64,000 nucleotides of DNA from JAAXVQ01 sp964604705 (GCA_964604705.1 CAZSAP010000007.1:62001-126000), one strand, 5' to 3'; positions 31,598 to 41,038 are shown, numbered from the stretch's first letter. The notes: generated by a model not told the origin, from the sequence alone. Made by a program: numbers and translations.

Positions 31598-34201
31598 ATG
31601 ACACAGAACTCAGAACAACCGTTTCTCATCCAACACTTCAAACGCCTGGCCCGTTTGGGAGTTCTAGGCATATCCCTTTTGGCTTTGGGGTATTCCGCAA
31701 TTAGCTATTTCCACCCCATTTCCCAAATCGCGTTTCATACCCAAGACATTCTTATCGGCACCTATATTTTTGCCTGCGTTCTACTCGTTCTCAAATCTGT
31801 GCTTTATCGCTACTCCTCGGGCGAAAGCCTACCCGCGGTGTTGGCCATGGTCTTTGGGTTCAATGCGCTCTTTATCCTGTTCAATACCGTATGGGCGCAT
31901 TTCCCAAGTTATTGGAACCATCCCTTTTTGTGGGCTCTCGAAGAATGCACCACCTCGCTCCTGGCTTTTTTTAGTTTAGGTTGGTTTCTGTTGCAAGAAC
32001 CTAAAAAACGGATTCTTAATTTTCGTGGTTGGCTCTTAGTTTCCTTCCTGGTGGTTGTGTTGTCCCATTTGTGTTTTGGACTTCTTTTAAAACTCTATCC
32101 GCTCTTTTTCCATAGCGCTTTCTTTTCCCGTACGATGTTTGCGGTGCCCTTGGTCATTTGGTTGCTTACCTATGGCTTAATGCTCCGGCGCTGGCATGCC
32201 CTGGAAGCTAGTTTTTTTACCTTTTCCGTATCTTTGGGGCTTATTCCCCATCTCCTGGCATACGCCCTCGAAATTGCCGTTTCGACATCTTCACCCTATT
32301 CTCCATCCGGCATGTTTTGGATTTTGTCCATATTCTCTGTACTCCTCATGTTTTTGGGTTTGTTGGCAGATTTTATCCAACTCCGCTTGCGAACACAAAA
32401 AGCCGGAGATTATTTTAAGCACTCCCAAAAAGCTTTGGTGGAACATACCCGCTTGATTGAGCAAGCCAATCAAGATCTGGAAAATCAAATTGCCCAGCAA
32501 CAAATCCAAGCCGATTTGAATCAAGTGCTGACACTTTCTCTGGCCAATCTCCCTCTCAAGGAAATGTTGCACAGCATGATCGGCTACCTAACCGACCTCC
32601 CTTGGATGGCCTTGACCGGCGGCTGGGCTATTTATTTGAGCAATGCCTCCAAAGAAAATTTACGCGTACGCTACACCCACAAACTGCCTCCCGAGTGGAG
32701 CGATCTATTCCCCACACTCAATTGGCCGCAGTGCCTCTGCGGCAAAACGCATGAACAAGGTACGGTTATCGTTTGTACTGCCTCCTTCACACAATTGCCG
32801 GAAAACCCTGCACTCCAGTTTCCACATTACGGGGTGGCTCTGCAAACCACCGAGCACGAGCCCATTGGGCACCTGGTCCTCTTGGCCACACCTGGATCGG
32901 CTTGTGATGCACCGGTCCAAGGGTTTCTTGTATCTGTTGCACAAATCTTGGTGGGTGTCATACAGCGCAAACAAGCCGAAGATGAACTCCGGCAAGAACG
33001 GGATAAGATCAATCAATACATCAATAACGCAGGGCTCCTTTTTGTAATTCTAAATCCCGACGGGACCATCCAGATGGTGAATCAAAAAGCCGCGGACATT
33101 CTTGGGTATCAAACCTTTGAACTTTTAGGTAAAAACTGGTTTACCTTAGCCCTGCCCGAACGCTTGCAAGTGGAGGTTAGTGATTTATTTCGCAACCTTG
33201 TGGACTTCGGACAAAAGGGCATGGATTTCTACTACGAAAATCCCATTCTTACCCGAGACGGTGTCGAGCGCTTGGTGGCTTGGCACTCAACGGTCATCAA
33301 AAATGACGACGACTCCATTCAAGCCATCTTGGCCTCGGGCGAGGACATCACCGAACAAAAACGCCTACAAAATCAACTGCTGCAAGCCCAAAAACTTGAA
33401 TCCATAGGCCAGCTGGCTGCAGGTATCGCGCATGAAATCAACACACCCACCCAGTATGTTGGAGACAACATCCGTTTCATGCAAGAGTCCTTCCAAGACC
33501 TATCTGCCGTGGTTCAGCAAATCCCTGCTTTTCTGCAAGCCGCCAAACAGAACACGCTTACGCCTGAACACCTTTCTGATCTGGAAACCGCCTTAAAAAA
33601 AGCTGATATTGAATATCTTTTGGAAGAGCTGCCCAAGGCCATTGACCAATCCTTGGACGGTGTGACCCGTGTTTCGACCATTGTCCGCGCCATGAAAGAA
33701 TTTGCCCACCCCGATGCCGGTGAAAAAACTCCCACGGATTTAAATCACGCCATTGAAAGCACCATCACGATTTCACGAAACGAATGGAAATACGTGGCCG
33801 ACATCGTTACGGACTTTGATCCGGCGCTTCCGTTGGTCCCTCTGCTTCCAGGTGAATTCAACCAAGTTATTCTAAACATGCTTGTCAATGCCTCGCATGC
33901 GATAGCGGATGTCCTTAACGGCCAATCCGAACAAAAAGGGACCATCACCCTGCGTACCCGCTTGTTGGAGGCGTATGCGGAAGTTCAAATCTCAGATACC
34001 GGAACCGGTATTCCCAAAGAGCACATCTCCAAAATTTTCGATCCCTTCTTTACCACTAAAAAAGTCGGGAAAGGAACAGGGCAAGGCTTGGCGATCTCGC
34101 ACAACGTCATTGTTGAAAAATTAAAAGGCACCATTGAGGTTAAATCGGAAGTCGGAAAGGGCACCACCTTTGTTCTTCGACTCCCGCTAAGCGATATTTA
34201 A
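31598..34201 (+). CDS. Membrane-bound hybrid-sensor histidine kinase (7-8 TM, GAF, PAS)
   Basis: 867 residues. Residues 15-265 form about eight membrane helices (a MASE-like sensor module). Then come a short coiled coil, a GAF-like region (about 300-450, with cysteines in WPQCLCGKTH), a PAS domain (about 470-590), a HisKA domain with His612 in AAGIAHEINTPTQYV, and a HATPase domain with NMLVNASHAIADVL and GTGIPKEHISKIFDPFF. There is no receiver domain. It is the first gene of a cassette with two response regulators and probably phosphorylates one or both. Confidence 0.93.
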   Translation: MTQNSEQPFLIQHFKRLARLGVLGISLLALGYSAISYFHPISQIAFHTQDILIGTYIFACVLLVLKSVLYRYSSGESLPAVLAMVFGFNALFILFNTVWAHFPSYWNHPFLWALEECTTSLLAFFSLGWFLLQEPKKRILNFRGWLLVSFLVVVLSHLCFGLLLKLYPLFFHSAFFSRTMFAVPLVIWLLTYGLMLRRWHALEASFFTFSVSLGLIPHLLAYALEIAVSTSSPYSPSGMFWILSIFSVLLMFLGLLADFIQLRLRTQKAGDYFKHSQKALVEHTRLIEQANQDLENQIAQQQIQADLNQVLTLSLANLPLKEMLHSMIGYLTDLPWMALTGGWAIYLSNASKENLRVRYTHKLPPEWSDLFPTLNWPQCLCGKTHEQGTVIVCTASFTQLPENPALQFPHYGVALQTTEHEPIGHLVLLATPGSACDAPVQGFLVSVAQILVGVIQRKQAEDELRQERDKINQYINNAGLLFVILNPDGTIQMVNQKAADILGYQTFELLGKNWFTLALPERLQVEVSDLFRNLVDFGQKGMDFYYENPILTRDGVERLVAWHSTVIKNDDDSIQAILASGEDITEQKRLQNQLLQAQKLESIGQLAAGIAHEINTPTQYVGDNIRFMQESFQDLSAVVQQIPAFLQAAKQNTLTPEHLSDLETALKKADIEYLLEELPKAIDQSLDGVTRVSTIVRAMKEFAHPDAGEKTPTDLNHAIESTITISRNEWKYVADIVTDFDPALPLVPLLPGEFNQVILNMLVNASHAIADVLNGQSEQKGTITLRTRLLEAYAEVQISDTGTGIPKEHISKIFDPFFTTKKVGKGTGQGLAISHNVIVEKLKGTIEVKSEVGKGTTFVLRLPLSDI

Positions 34202-34298
34202 ACTATACTTATACACGCTTTGAACCGAGACTCTAGGTAGAGGGTGCGTATGCCAACTACCCCGAGCAGAATGTTGATGGAATTGGGAGGTGCAGCCC

Positions 34299-35549
34299 GT
34301 GAGCAAAAAACACATCATCTTTGTCGATGATGAACCCAACATTCTGCAAGGACTCTTGCGTATGCTGCGTCCTCTGCGTGACGAATGGGACATTGAAACC
34401 GCCGGCAGCGGACCTGAGGCTTTGGCCATGATGGAAAAATCCGCCTACGATGTTATTGTCTCGGACATGCGCATGCCCGGCATGGACGGAGCGCAGCTGC
34501 TTACCGAAGTACGGCAGCGCTACCCGCAAACCATCCGGATTATTCTCTCCGGGCAATCGGATCAAGAAAGCATCTTGCGTTCTGTGGGACCCACCCACCA
34601 ATACCTTTCCAAACCTTGTTCGGCCGATATTTTAAAAACCACGGTCAGCCGTGCCTGTGCCTTGCGCGACCTGCTCTCCCAAGAGCAATTGCGCCAACTG
34701 CTCTCCAAAATCCGCAATCTTCCCAGTCTGCCCTCCCTGTACATGGAGGTCGTGACCGAACTTCAATCCCCGGATGCGTCCATTGAACGTGTGGGTAAAA
34801 TCATTTCCAAAGATCCTGCCATGTCCGCAAAAATTTTACAATTGGTGAATTCTGCTTTTTTTGGATTTCCTACCCGTATCACCCATCCCTCGCGCGCGGT
34901 AACCATTCTAGGCTTGGAAAAAGTTAAATCCCTGGTCCTCTCGATTCATGTCTTCTCTCAGTTTGATGCGGCTCAATTGCCCAATTTTTCCCTCGACGGC
35001 TTATGGGATCACTGCCTTAAGGTCGCCAATTACGCCAAGTTGATTGCCAAGGAGGCCGGTGCCGGCGCCGCCATGGTCGACGATTGCTTTTCGGCTGGCT
35101 TGTTGCATGATACGGGTTGCCTGGTGCTGGTGGGAAACATGGCGAGCCAATATGGGGAGGCCTTGCACTTGAAGCAACAGAAAAACATAACCCTGGAGGC
35201 TGCTGAAACCGAAGTCTTCCAAGCAACCCACGGGGAAATTGGGGCCTACCTGTTGGGACTATGGGGTCTGCCGCATCCCATCATCGAAGCCGTTGCTTTC
35301 CACCACGACCCACTAAGCTGTTTTAACAACGATTTTTCACCGCTGCTCGCGGTTCACTTGGCCGATGCGTTTGAACTGGAACAACATCTTCCTCCGGACG
35401 GATCGATTCCATCGCCACTCCATCTTGAATTTGTTCAAGCCTGCGGTGTCACTGACTCTGTACCACGCTGGCGGCAATTGTGTCTGGATGAAACCCATCG
35501 GGCCCAAACGGCCAACTCTGAAAATCAAGAAGGTGATTCCCATGCCTGA
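34299..35549 (+). CDS. Response regulator with HDOD output
   Basis: 416 residues. A receiver domain (1-125) has FVDDEPN, the phospho-acceptor Asp in VIVSDMRMPGMDG, and the switch Lys in YLSKPC. An HDOD domain (about 140-390) follows, with IRNLPSLPSLYMEV, KDPAMSAKILQLVNSAFFGF and SAGLLHDTGCLVLV. This RpfG-like layout carries a non-enzymatic HDOD instead of HD-GYP. The start is a GTG at 34299 with GGGAGG eight bases upstream. It overlaps the next gene by 8 bp. Confidence 0.93.
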   Translation: MSKKHIIFVDDEPNILQGLLRMLRPLRDEWDIETAGSGPEALAMMEKSAYDVIVSDMRMPGMDGAQLLTEVRQRYPQTIRIILSGQSDQESILRSVGPTHQYLSKPCSADILKTTVSRACALRDLLSQEQLRQLLSKIRNLPSLPSLYMEVVTELQSPDASIERVGKIISKDPAMSAKILQLVNSAFFGFPTRITHPSRAVTILGLEKVKSLVLSIHVFSQFDAAQLPNFSLDGLWDHCLKVANYAKLIAKEAGAGAAMVDDCFSAGLLHDTGCLVLVGNMASQYGEALHLKQQKNITLEAAETEVFQATHGEIGAYLLGLWGLPHPIIEAVAFHHDPLSCFNNDFSPLLAVHLADAFELEQHLPPDGSIPSPLHLEFVQACGVTDSVPRWRQLCLDETHRAQTANSENQEGDSHA

Positions 35550-36693
35550 AAAGATTCTTTTTGTGGATGACGACACCAATCTCTTGGCCGCGCTCCAGCG
35601 CACGCAACGCAAACAGTTTGACTTGGACATTGCGCCTGGCGGGGAAGCAGGCTTGGCCTTGGTTCAAAAAAACGGTCCCTACGCCATCGTAGTATCCGAT
35701 ATGCGCATGCCGATTATGAACGGAGCGCAATTCCTGGCCAAGGTGCGTGATATTCAACCCGATAGCATACGCATTGTCCTAACCGGGCAATCGGACATGA
35801 AAGATGCCATTGAGGCCGTTAACCGCGGAAACATTTTTCGTTTTCTAACCAAACCCTGCAGCAACGAAACCCTCACCCAGGCCTTGGAAGCGGGTTTGGA
35901 ACAATACCGTCTGGTGCATGCCGAGAAAGAACTTTTGGAAAAAACCCTCCAAGGTACGGTTAAAGTTTTGGCCGATGTACTCTCTTTGGTCAATCCCGTG
36001 GCCTTCAGTCGTGCCACGCGCTTAAAGCGCTACATTCATCACATGCTCTTGGTGCTGAAGACCGAAAACGCGTGGCAATACGAAATGGCCGCCTTGCTCT
36101 CACAGATTGGTTGCGTGACCTTGCCCCCGGATGTTTTGCAAAGGCATTTTTCCAACGAACCCTTGAGTAAAGATGAACAACAAATGCTTGATGCCTTTCC
36201 TACGGTCGGGCGAGATCTTCTGGTCCCGATCCCGCGGTTGGAAAAGGTTGCGCTCATGATTGCCAAGCAGCACGAAGGTTGGAATCCCATATTGGGGGCC
36301 ATGGAGTTATCTTCCATGGATCCTGTAACCTTAGGCTCACAACTGCTTATGCTCGCCCTAGAGTACGATCGGCTGCTTACCCAAGGGCTGACCACCCAAC
36401 AAGCGCTGGATGAATTGCAGCAGACACCCGGACAGCACGATCCCCGCTTGGTGGCCGCGTTAAAGGAAGGTCTTGAAACCCAGGAAGTTTCACTGGAAGC
36501 TCAAACCATTGAGATTTGGGATTTAAAAATCGGAATGATCATTGATGAACCGATCAAAACATTTAAAGGGGTATTGCTGGTTCCCAAGGCTCAAACCATC
36601 AGTGATACGCTCTTAAAATATCTGCAGAATTTTGCCCGGCGGGGAGACATTCCAGAACAAGTGAAGGTTCTGATTGCCAAACCCAAAACCTAA
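35542..36693 (+). CDS. Response regulator with degenerate HD-GYP-like output
   Basis: 383 residues. A receiver domain (1-120) has FVDDDTN, Asp in IVVSDMRMPIMNG and Lys in FLTKPCSNETL. The output region (about 150-300) follows the HD-GYP layout, but the metal-binding HD is lost: AALLSQIGCVTLPPDV replaces the usual LLHDIGKIGIP, and KQHEGWN replaces the HHERWDG-type motif. A short C-terminal domain ends LLVPKAQTISDTLLKYLQN, as in RpfG-type proteins. Cyclic-di-GMP hydrolysis is therefore unlikely. The ATG at 35542 overlaps the previous gene. Confidence 0.9.
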   Translation: MPEKILFVDDDTNLLAALQRTQRKQFDLDIAPGGEAGLALVQKNGPYAIVVSDMRMPIMNGAQFLAKVRDIQPDSIRIVLTGQSDMKDAIEAVNRGNIFRFLTKPCSNETLTQALEAGLEQYRLVHAEKELLEKTLQGTVKVLADVLSLVNPVAFSRATRLKRYIHHMLLVLKTENAWQYEMAALLSQIGCVTLPPDVLQRHFSNEPLSKDEQQMLDAFPTVGRDLLVPIPRLEKVALMIAKQHEGWNPILGAMELSSMDPVTLGSQLLMLALEYDRLLTQGLTTQQALDELQQTPGQHDPRLVAALKEGLETQEVSLEAQTIEIWDLKIGMIIDEPIKTFKGVLLVPKAQTISDTLLKYLQNFARRGDIPEQVKVLIAKPKT

Positions 36694-36761
36694 AACGCCC
36701 TTGGCCACGAGTAGAGCTTTTCCCCCATTCCCTGCACATCTGTTTGAAACGAAGCCTGGGT

Positions 36762-36795
36762 AAAAAAAATCCCGGCTGCTTTACGCTGCCGGGAT
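36762..36795 (-). terminator. Rho-independent terminator after tRNA-fMet
   Basis: On the minus strand CCCGGCAGC-GTAAA-GCAGCCGGG (stem about 9 bp) is followed by ATTTTTTTT. It ends the tRNA transcript and also separates it from the convergent response-regulator operon. Confidence 0.92.
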
Positions 36796-36805
36796 AATCA
36801 TTTTT

Positions 36806-36880
<75 letters not shown>

Positions 36881-36942
36881 ATTTTAAGTTCCGCCGACTT
36901 TAACACGCGCCTATACGGCTGTCCACTAAAATATAGAAAAAC

Positions 36943-37031
36943 TGGTGCCGAGGGCCGGAATCGAACCGGCACGAACCTTGCGGTCCTGCGGATTTTAAGT
37001 CCGCTGCGTCTGCCTATTTCGCCACCCCGGC
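36943..37031 (-). tRNA. tRNA-Leu (TAA)
   Basis: Class II tRNA of 89 nt including an encoded CCA. The acceptor stem GCCGGGG/CCTCGGC, anticodon loop CTTAAAA (anticodon TAA), a long variable arm (GGACCGCAAGGTTC) and the T-arm GCCGG-TTCGATT-CCGGC are all present. Its 5' end overlaps the last 18 bp of the DUF501 gene. Confidence 0.97.
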
Positions 37032-37598
37032 ATGATGTGCCTTGCCCGCATCCAAACAAACGCGGCATGCCGAATGCACCGTTATTTGCTCTTCAACCCA
37101 TTGACCTATGGGATTTTCGTGTGTGCCCCAATAATGCGCCAAATGCATATGCAGACACTTCACCGTGCCCCATTCCGCCACACCGCCAATGCCCAGGCGG
37201 GATAAATCATTCCACAATTGCGGCTGTGTTTCCGCCACATGCTGCTGTTGTTCCGGATTTAGTTGTTCAATCCGCAAACGTACATATGTCTGTTGGGCTT
37301 GCATAACCGCGGCGTTTAAGACCGGATCCGAACTCAAGCGTTCCTGCCAGCGTTGAATCCAACCCTCATCTTCCAAACGACTCACCGCTTTAACCGCCAC
37401 CGGACAGGTCAACCAAAACAGTGTTGGGAAAAAAGACGCTCGCTCCGGTGTTTCCGGAAGGGGCTGTGTCACAATCACCATCGGAACACCCGAAGCACAC
37501 CGGTGACCCACTCCGGTCATTTGCCTCGGCGCACGTCCTAGTTGATACGTAATCCACGCGATATCCTCGACGGCAACCATGGCGATCTTATGCCTCAC
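37014..37598 (-). CDS. DUF501 family protein
   Basis: 194 residues. Family features are PMVIVTQPLPETPERASFFP-TLFWLTCP, AVKAVSRLEDEG, and the C-terminal CLHMHLAHYWGTHENPIGQW with C-x2-C (CRVC). Its function is unknown; it is often next to ftsB (divIC) and eno or ppx in other bacteria, and here it directly follows the ftsB-like gene (GTGA overlap, GTG start at 37598). Its stop lies inside the tRNA-Leu gene. Confidence 0.88.
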   Translation of the reverse strand: MRHKIAMVAVEDIAWITYQLGRAPRQMTGVGHRCASGVPMVIVTQPLPETPERASFFPTLFWLTCPVAVKAVSRLEDEGWIQRWQERLSSDPVLNAAVMQAQQTYVRLRIEQLNPEQQQHVAETQPQLWNDLSRLGIGGVAEWGTVKCLHMHLAHYWGTHENPIGQWVEEQITVHSACRVCLDAGKAHHAGVAK

Positions 37599-38002
37599 TT
37601 CGAGTTTTCGCCCGGCACGGATCCACCGCCCTTTCGGGGTGCATCCTTTTCCTCTGCCGAAACAGGTTCGGGAACAAACCGATACACCCGTTCTCCCGCT
37701 CGGACCAAACCCAATTCCTCGCGCGCAATCGGCTCGACGGCTTGAGGATGCGTGCGCAATTCGTTGATCTGATCTTTCAAGCGCAGGTTGGTCTTCTCAA
37801 CCTCGACCAACTCTTGGGCCAAACGATCCCGGTCTTTATATAAGGAGAGCAGCGAAACCAAACTTTTATCGCCGGCAAAAAGTACCATGAGTAAGATCAA
37901 GGCACCGACCAACCCCAGCACAGCCTTCCAAACCCGGCCGGTCCCGGGAAGTTTAAAGGTCCATTGTCGCTCGGTTGGGGAGTACCAGGATGATTGGGTC
38001 AC
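37595..38002 (-). CDS. ftsB: FtsB/DivIC-like septum formation initiator
   Basis: 135 residues. One membrane segment (about 32-50, VLGLVGALILLMVLFAG) precedes a coiled coil (DRLAQELVEVEKTNLRLKDQ) and the family end IAREELGLVRAGERVYRFVP. FtsB/DivIC links divisome proteins FtsQ and FtsL and promotes septal peptidoglycan synthesis. The GTG at 38002 has AGGAG upstream; an earlier GTG at 38026 lacks one. The tail after residue 110 is variable. Confidence 0.87.
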   Translation of the reverse strand: MTQSSWYSPTERQWTFKLPGTGRVWKAVLGLVGALILLMVLFAGDKSLVSLLSLYKDRDRLAQELVEVEKTNLRLKDQINELRTHPQAVEPIAREELGLVRAGERVYRFVPEPVSAEEKDAPRKGGGSVPGENSK

Positions 38003-38014
38003 GATGCTCCTATG

Positions 38015-38064
38015 TAAAAAAACCACTTCCGTTTCAGTTCATCCTGCCCGATCGAAAGTGGTTT
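38015..38064 (-). terminator. Terminator after the roadblock gene
   Basis: On the minus strand AAACCACTTTC pairs with GGAAGTGGTTT across a large loop, followed by TTTTTTACAT. It lies between the roadblock gene at 38096 and the ftsB-like gene. Confidence 0.7.
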
Positions 38065-38095
38065 CTGGCTGCTTGAATGGCTAGGTTCAATCGGA

Positions 38096-38455
38096 TCAGG
38101 TAAGTTCCCGTTCCAGTTTGGGAATGGCTTTCTTGACTTCCAGGCGACCACGTCCCAAGTTTCCGTCCAACTCCAATGCCATCGTAATGAAATAATCGTT
38201 GCCGATGGTCATCATGATCATCATGGCTTTTTCGGTTGAAATCATAATTTCGCTGGTTTTACCCAATCCGAAATTTTCCGAGGCCTTCTTGGCATTTTTA
38301 ATAATCGTGGCGTATTCAGCACCAACAGCACTGATATCAAACACACCCTTGGTTGACACCTGATCAATGACAATGCCATCGGTGCCGACCAAGCCGGCTC
38401 CTATGGCGCCATCCACCGTAGTGACAATGTCGTTTAATATCGGTTTAAAATCCAT
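38096..38455 (-). CDS. Roadblock/LC7 domain protein
   Basis: 119 residues, a single roadblock (MglB-like) domain: DGAIGAGLVGTDGIVIDQV, then YATIIKNAKKASENFGLG and MIMMTIGNDYFITMALELDG. Such proteins are GTPase-activating or scaffold partners of small Ras-like (MglA-type) GTPases or regulate cell polarity. No GTPase is nearby. The ATG at 38455 (MDFKPIL) is preferred to a GTG at 38479. It follows a TPR protein that has its own roadblock domain. Confidence 0.87.
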   Translation of the reverse strand: MDFKPILNDIVTTVDGAIGAGLVGTDGIVIDQVSTKGVFDISAVGAEYATIIKNAKKASENFGLGKTSEIMISTEKAMMIMMTIGNDYFITMALELDGNLGRGRLEVKKAIPKLERELT

Positions 38456-38495
38456 GGATTCACCCGTGCATCCCAACACGTCCTACGCACTGTAT

Positions 38496-39848
38496 CTAGC
38501 GCAGGACTTTGTTTACATCATTCATCGCCAAGCGCATTTTGCCGATGTTGATGTTATCATCGGCTTGCACAACCAAAACCCGGTGCCCGAATTTATTGAA
38601 AAAAATCTGTCCGTGCTCACCGGTAATCAATATCTGCTTTACTTGCTTTCCATAATTCATGGCCTGAACCGCCTTGTCGGTCTTCTCAAAAATCAACGCC
38701 GCGGTCTTGGACATTTCATGAACATCCAAATCTTTTTTAAAGGTACTGTCCAAAAACGTACCCTGTTCATCCATTAAGAGCGTTCCCACAATCCCGTCGG
38801 TCTGCACGAGCTTGGCCAAGGCGGTGGTAATCTCCGCGGACACACCCTGACCCTGTGAACTTGCCACCGGGGCGACCGCCGGGGCCGAAGGAACCACCGG
38901 AGCCGGAACCGGTGTGGGTGCAGGTGTCACCGGTTTCGGTTCCACCGGCGGAACCGGCTTTGCTTCTTCTTTTTTTGGTTCTTCTTTCAACACCGGAATC
39001 ACCGGAGCCGGAGCCGGAGCCGGTTTGGCTTCCGGGATCGGTCTGGGAATCACTTTTGGTTTTTCCGGTGGTTTCGGAATCGTATCTTTCATGACTGAAA
39101 GGATATCGTCCGAGGTTATTTTATCGTTATCCCGATGACTGCTGAAGCTCTCGGGTTTGGGACGCTCCGGCGGCTTGCGCTGCTCAGTGCTGGCCTGAAC
39201 TTTCCTCAGTTCCAAATCCTTCAACCGCTGACGGACCACTAGATTTTCCGGATCCGCTTCCAGGATCAACCGGTAGATCTTGATGGCATTATCAATATCA
39301 CCTTGTTTGGTGAAGGCTTCCGCTTGCGATAATTCTTTCTTTGTATCCGGCGAACTCGTCTCGGACGTTGGCGCCGGTGCAGAAGGTGCAGGCGCGGCCA
39401 CTTCTTCAGGTCGCGTAACCGTAGTCTTCTTGGCTTGTTCCAGCGCTTGCTTCAGCATCTGCTGAGCGGTTGCATCGTCCGGGTTGAGCGTTAATACTTT
39501 TTGATATTCTTCAATGGCATTGGTAAACTTTCCCTGTCGTACAAACGTTTGACCCAACAAGGAATGCGCCATGATGTTGTTAACATCCGCGGCCGCGACT
39601 TTGGAAAACTCCGTCGCAGCTTCTTCATGTTGTTCCTTCTCCAAATACGCTCGTCCCAAAACCATATGGGCGCTCATATATGAAGGATGAACCTGTAATC
39701 CTTTAAGACATGTTTCAATGGCTTCGTCCAACATACCGCTTTTGCGATACGATTCCGCCAATGAAACAAATACCAAGGATTCTGGATTCTGGGTTAATTT
39801 TCTTGTGTATTCCTCTATTTCGGCGAACCCGGAATCATCTTTGGCCAT
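38496..39848 (-). CDS. TPR protein with C-terminal roadblock domain
   Basis: 450 residues. TPR repeats occupy about 10-145 and 185-235 (for example AIETCLKGLQVHPSYMSAHM and YQKVLTLNPDDATAQQMLKQ). A long Pro/Glu/Lys-rich linker (about 245-345) follows, then a roadblock domain (about 350-450: KLVQTDGIVGTLLMDEQGTF, ALIFEKTDKAVQAMNYGKQ). There is no signal peptide. The ATG at 39848 has GGAGG eight bases upstream. It overlaps aroB by 14 nt and is followed by a second roadblock protein; the two may form a heterodimer. Confidence 0.88.
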   Translation of the reverse strand: MAKDDSGFAEIEEYTRKLTQNPESLVFVSLAESYRKSGMLDEAIETCLKGLQVHPSYMSAHMVLGRAYLEKEQHEEAATEFSKVAAADVNNIMAHSLLGQTFVRQGKFTNAIEEYQKVLTLNPDDATAQQMLKQALEQAKKTTVTRPEEVAAPAPSAPAPTSETSSPDTKKELSQAEAFTKQGDIDNAIKIYRLILEADPENLVVRQRLKDLELRKVQASTEQRKPPERPKPESFSSHRDNDKITSDDILSVMKDTIPKPPEKPKVIPRPIPEAKPAPAPAPVIPVLKEEPKKEEAKPVPPVEPKPVTPAPTPVPAPVVPSAPAVAPVASSQGQGVSAEITTALAKLVQTDGIVGTLLMDEQGTFLDSTFKKDLDVHEMSKTAALIFEKTDKAVQAMNYGKQVKQILITGEHGQIFFNKFGHRVLVVQADDNINIGKMRLAMNDVNKVLR

Positions 39849-40959
39849 GCAAAAATCCTCCGCCGTCAACCCCTTCGACTACGTAATTTATCGCCCGGCG
39901 TACGGAAAAAGGCGTTAATTTATTCGATATCCTAGCATGGCCAATTTGGGGTGTCAATACAAAATTCAGTTTCCCCTCTTGAGCTTTTTTGTCAACTTTC
40001 ATAAGCTCAAAAAGGCGTTCCATCGATTCCCCATGCCCACGAATCGGTAATCCCGCAGATTTTATTAACCTTTCCTGGCGCTGAGCCGTAGCTTGATCAC
40101 TCATCCCGCATTCAGCCGCCAAGTGGGCAGCGGCGACCATACCCAGCGCAACGCCCTCGCCATGCAAATATCCACGATAATGATGATACGCTTCCAATGC
40201 ATGCCCCAGCGTGTGCCCATAATTTAAAATCGCCCGCAGGCCATGCTCTTTTTCATCATGAGAAACCACATGGGCTTTGATTGAACATGTCCGCCGAATT
40301 AAATACGTCAATACATCTATTTTCTTTCGCAAAATATCCGATAAGTGCGTTTCAAGATATTTAAAAAAGGGGGCATCGGCAATGGCCGCGGATTTAATGA
40401 CTTCCGCCAATCCGGCGCGAAATTGGCGTTGTGAGAGTGAGGCTAATACTTGGGGATCCACCAGCACCAAGCGTGGTTGATAGAAAGCACCTATCATGTT
40501 TTTTCCAATCGGATGGTTCACCGCCACTTTGCCACCCACCGAGGAATCCACTTGCGCCAGCAAGGTGGTCGGGACTTGTACAAAATCCACCCCGCGCATA
40601 AACGACGCGGCGACAAATCCGGCCAAATCTCCGATAACCCCACCACCTAAAGCCAAAACAATGCACTTTCGATCCATGCGCTGTTTAAGCATAACGCCGA
40701 TGATCGACTCCATCTGCCCCAGCGACTTACTGGTTTCACCTTCAGGCACACAATGCACAAAAACAGAAAAGCCCGCTGACTTCAGAGACGAGGTCACCAC
40801 GGACCCAAAGAGTTTTTTTAAGCGTGGGTGGGTTAGCACAAATACGCTTCGACCCTTTACGCGTGACCCCAGTGTTTTACCCAGAAGCTTTAGCCCCCCA
40901 GGCTGTATGACAATCGGGTAATCACGTTCCCCGCCCAACCGTACCCAAAGCGTAGGCAT
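39835..40959 (-). CDS. aroB: 3-dehydroquinate synthase AroB
   Basis: 374 residues. AroB converts DAHP to 3-dehydroquinate in the shikimate pathway, using NAD and a metal. The NAD motif is GGGVIGDLAGFVAASFMRG, the substrate site PTTLLAQVDSSVGGKVAVNH, and metal ligands lie in GLAEVIK, LNYGHTLGHALE and YLHGEGVALGM. The ATG at 40959 has AAGGAG nine bases upstream; the open frame continues upstream to 41175 without a start context. A sigma-70 promoter lies at 41002-41030. Confidence 0.95.
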   Translation of the reverse strand: MPTLWVRLGGERDYPIVIQPGGLKLLGKTLGSRVKGRSVFVLTHPRLKKLFGSVVTSSLKSAGFSVFVHCVPEGETSKSLGQMESIIGVMLKQRMDRKCIVLALGGGVIGDLAGFVAASFMRGVDFVQVPTTLLAQVDSSVGGKVAVNHPIGKNMIGAFYQPRLVLVDPQVLASLSQRQFRAGLAEVIKSAAIADAPFFKYLETHLSDILRKKIDVLTYLIRRTCSIKAHVVSHDEKEHGLRAILNYGHTLGHALEAYHHYRGYLHGEGVALGMVAAAHLAAECGMSDQATAQRQERLIKSAGLPIRGHGESMERLFELMKVDKKAQEGKLNFVLTPQIGHARISNKLTPFSVRRAINYVVEGVDGGGFLHGQR

Positions 40960-41001
40960 GCCGTCATGCTCCTTAATCTTTTTACGAGCACATATTTTGG
41001 A

Positions 41002-41030
41002 ACTATAGCAAAATACGTTTTGAGCGTCAA
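41002..41030 (-). promoter_or_regulatory. Sigma-70 promoter of aroB
   Basis: On the minus strand TTGACG, 17 bp, TATAGT. It lies 43 bp before the aroB ATG and is divergent from the promoter at 41039-41068. Confidence 0.8.
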
Positions 41031-41038
41031 GTGAACGC

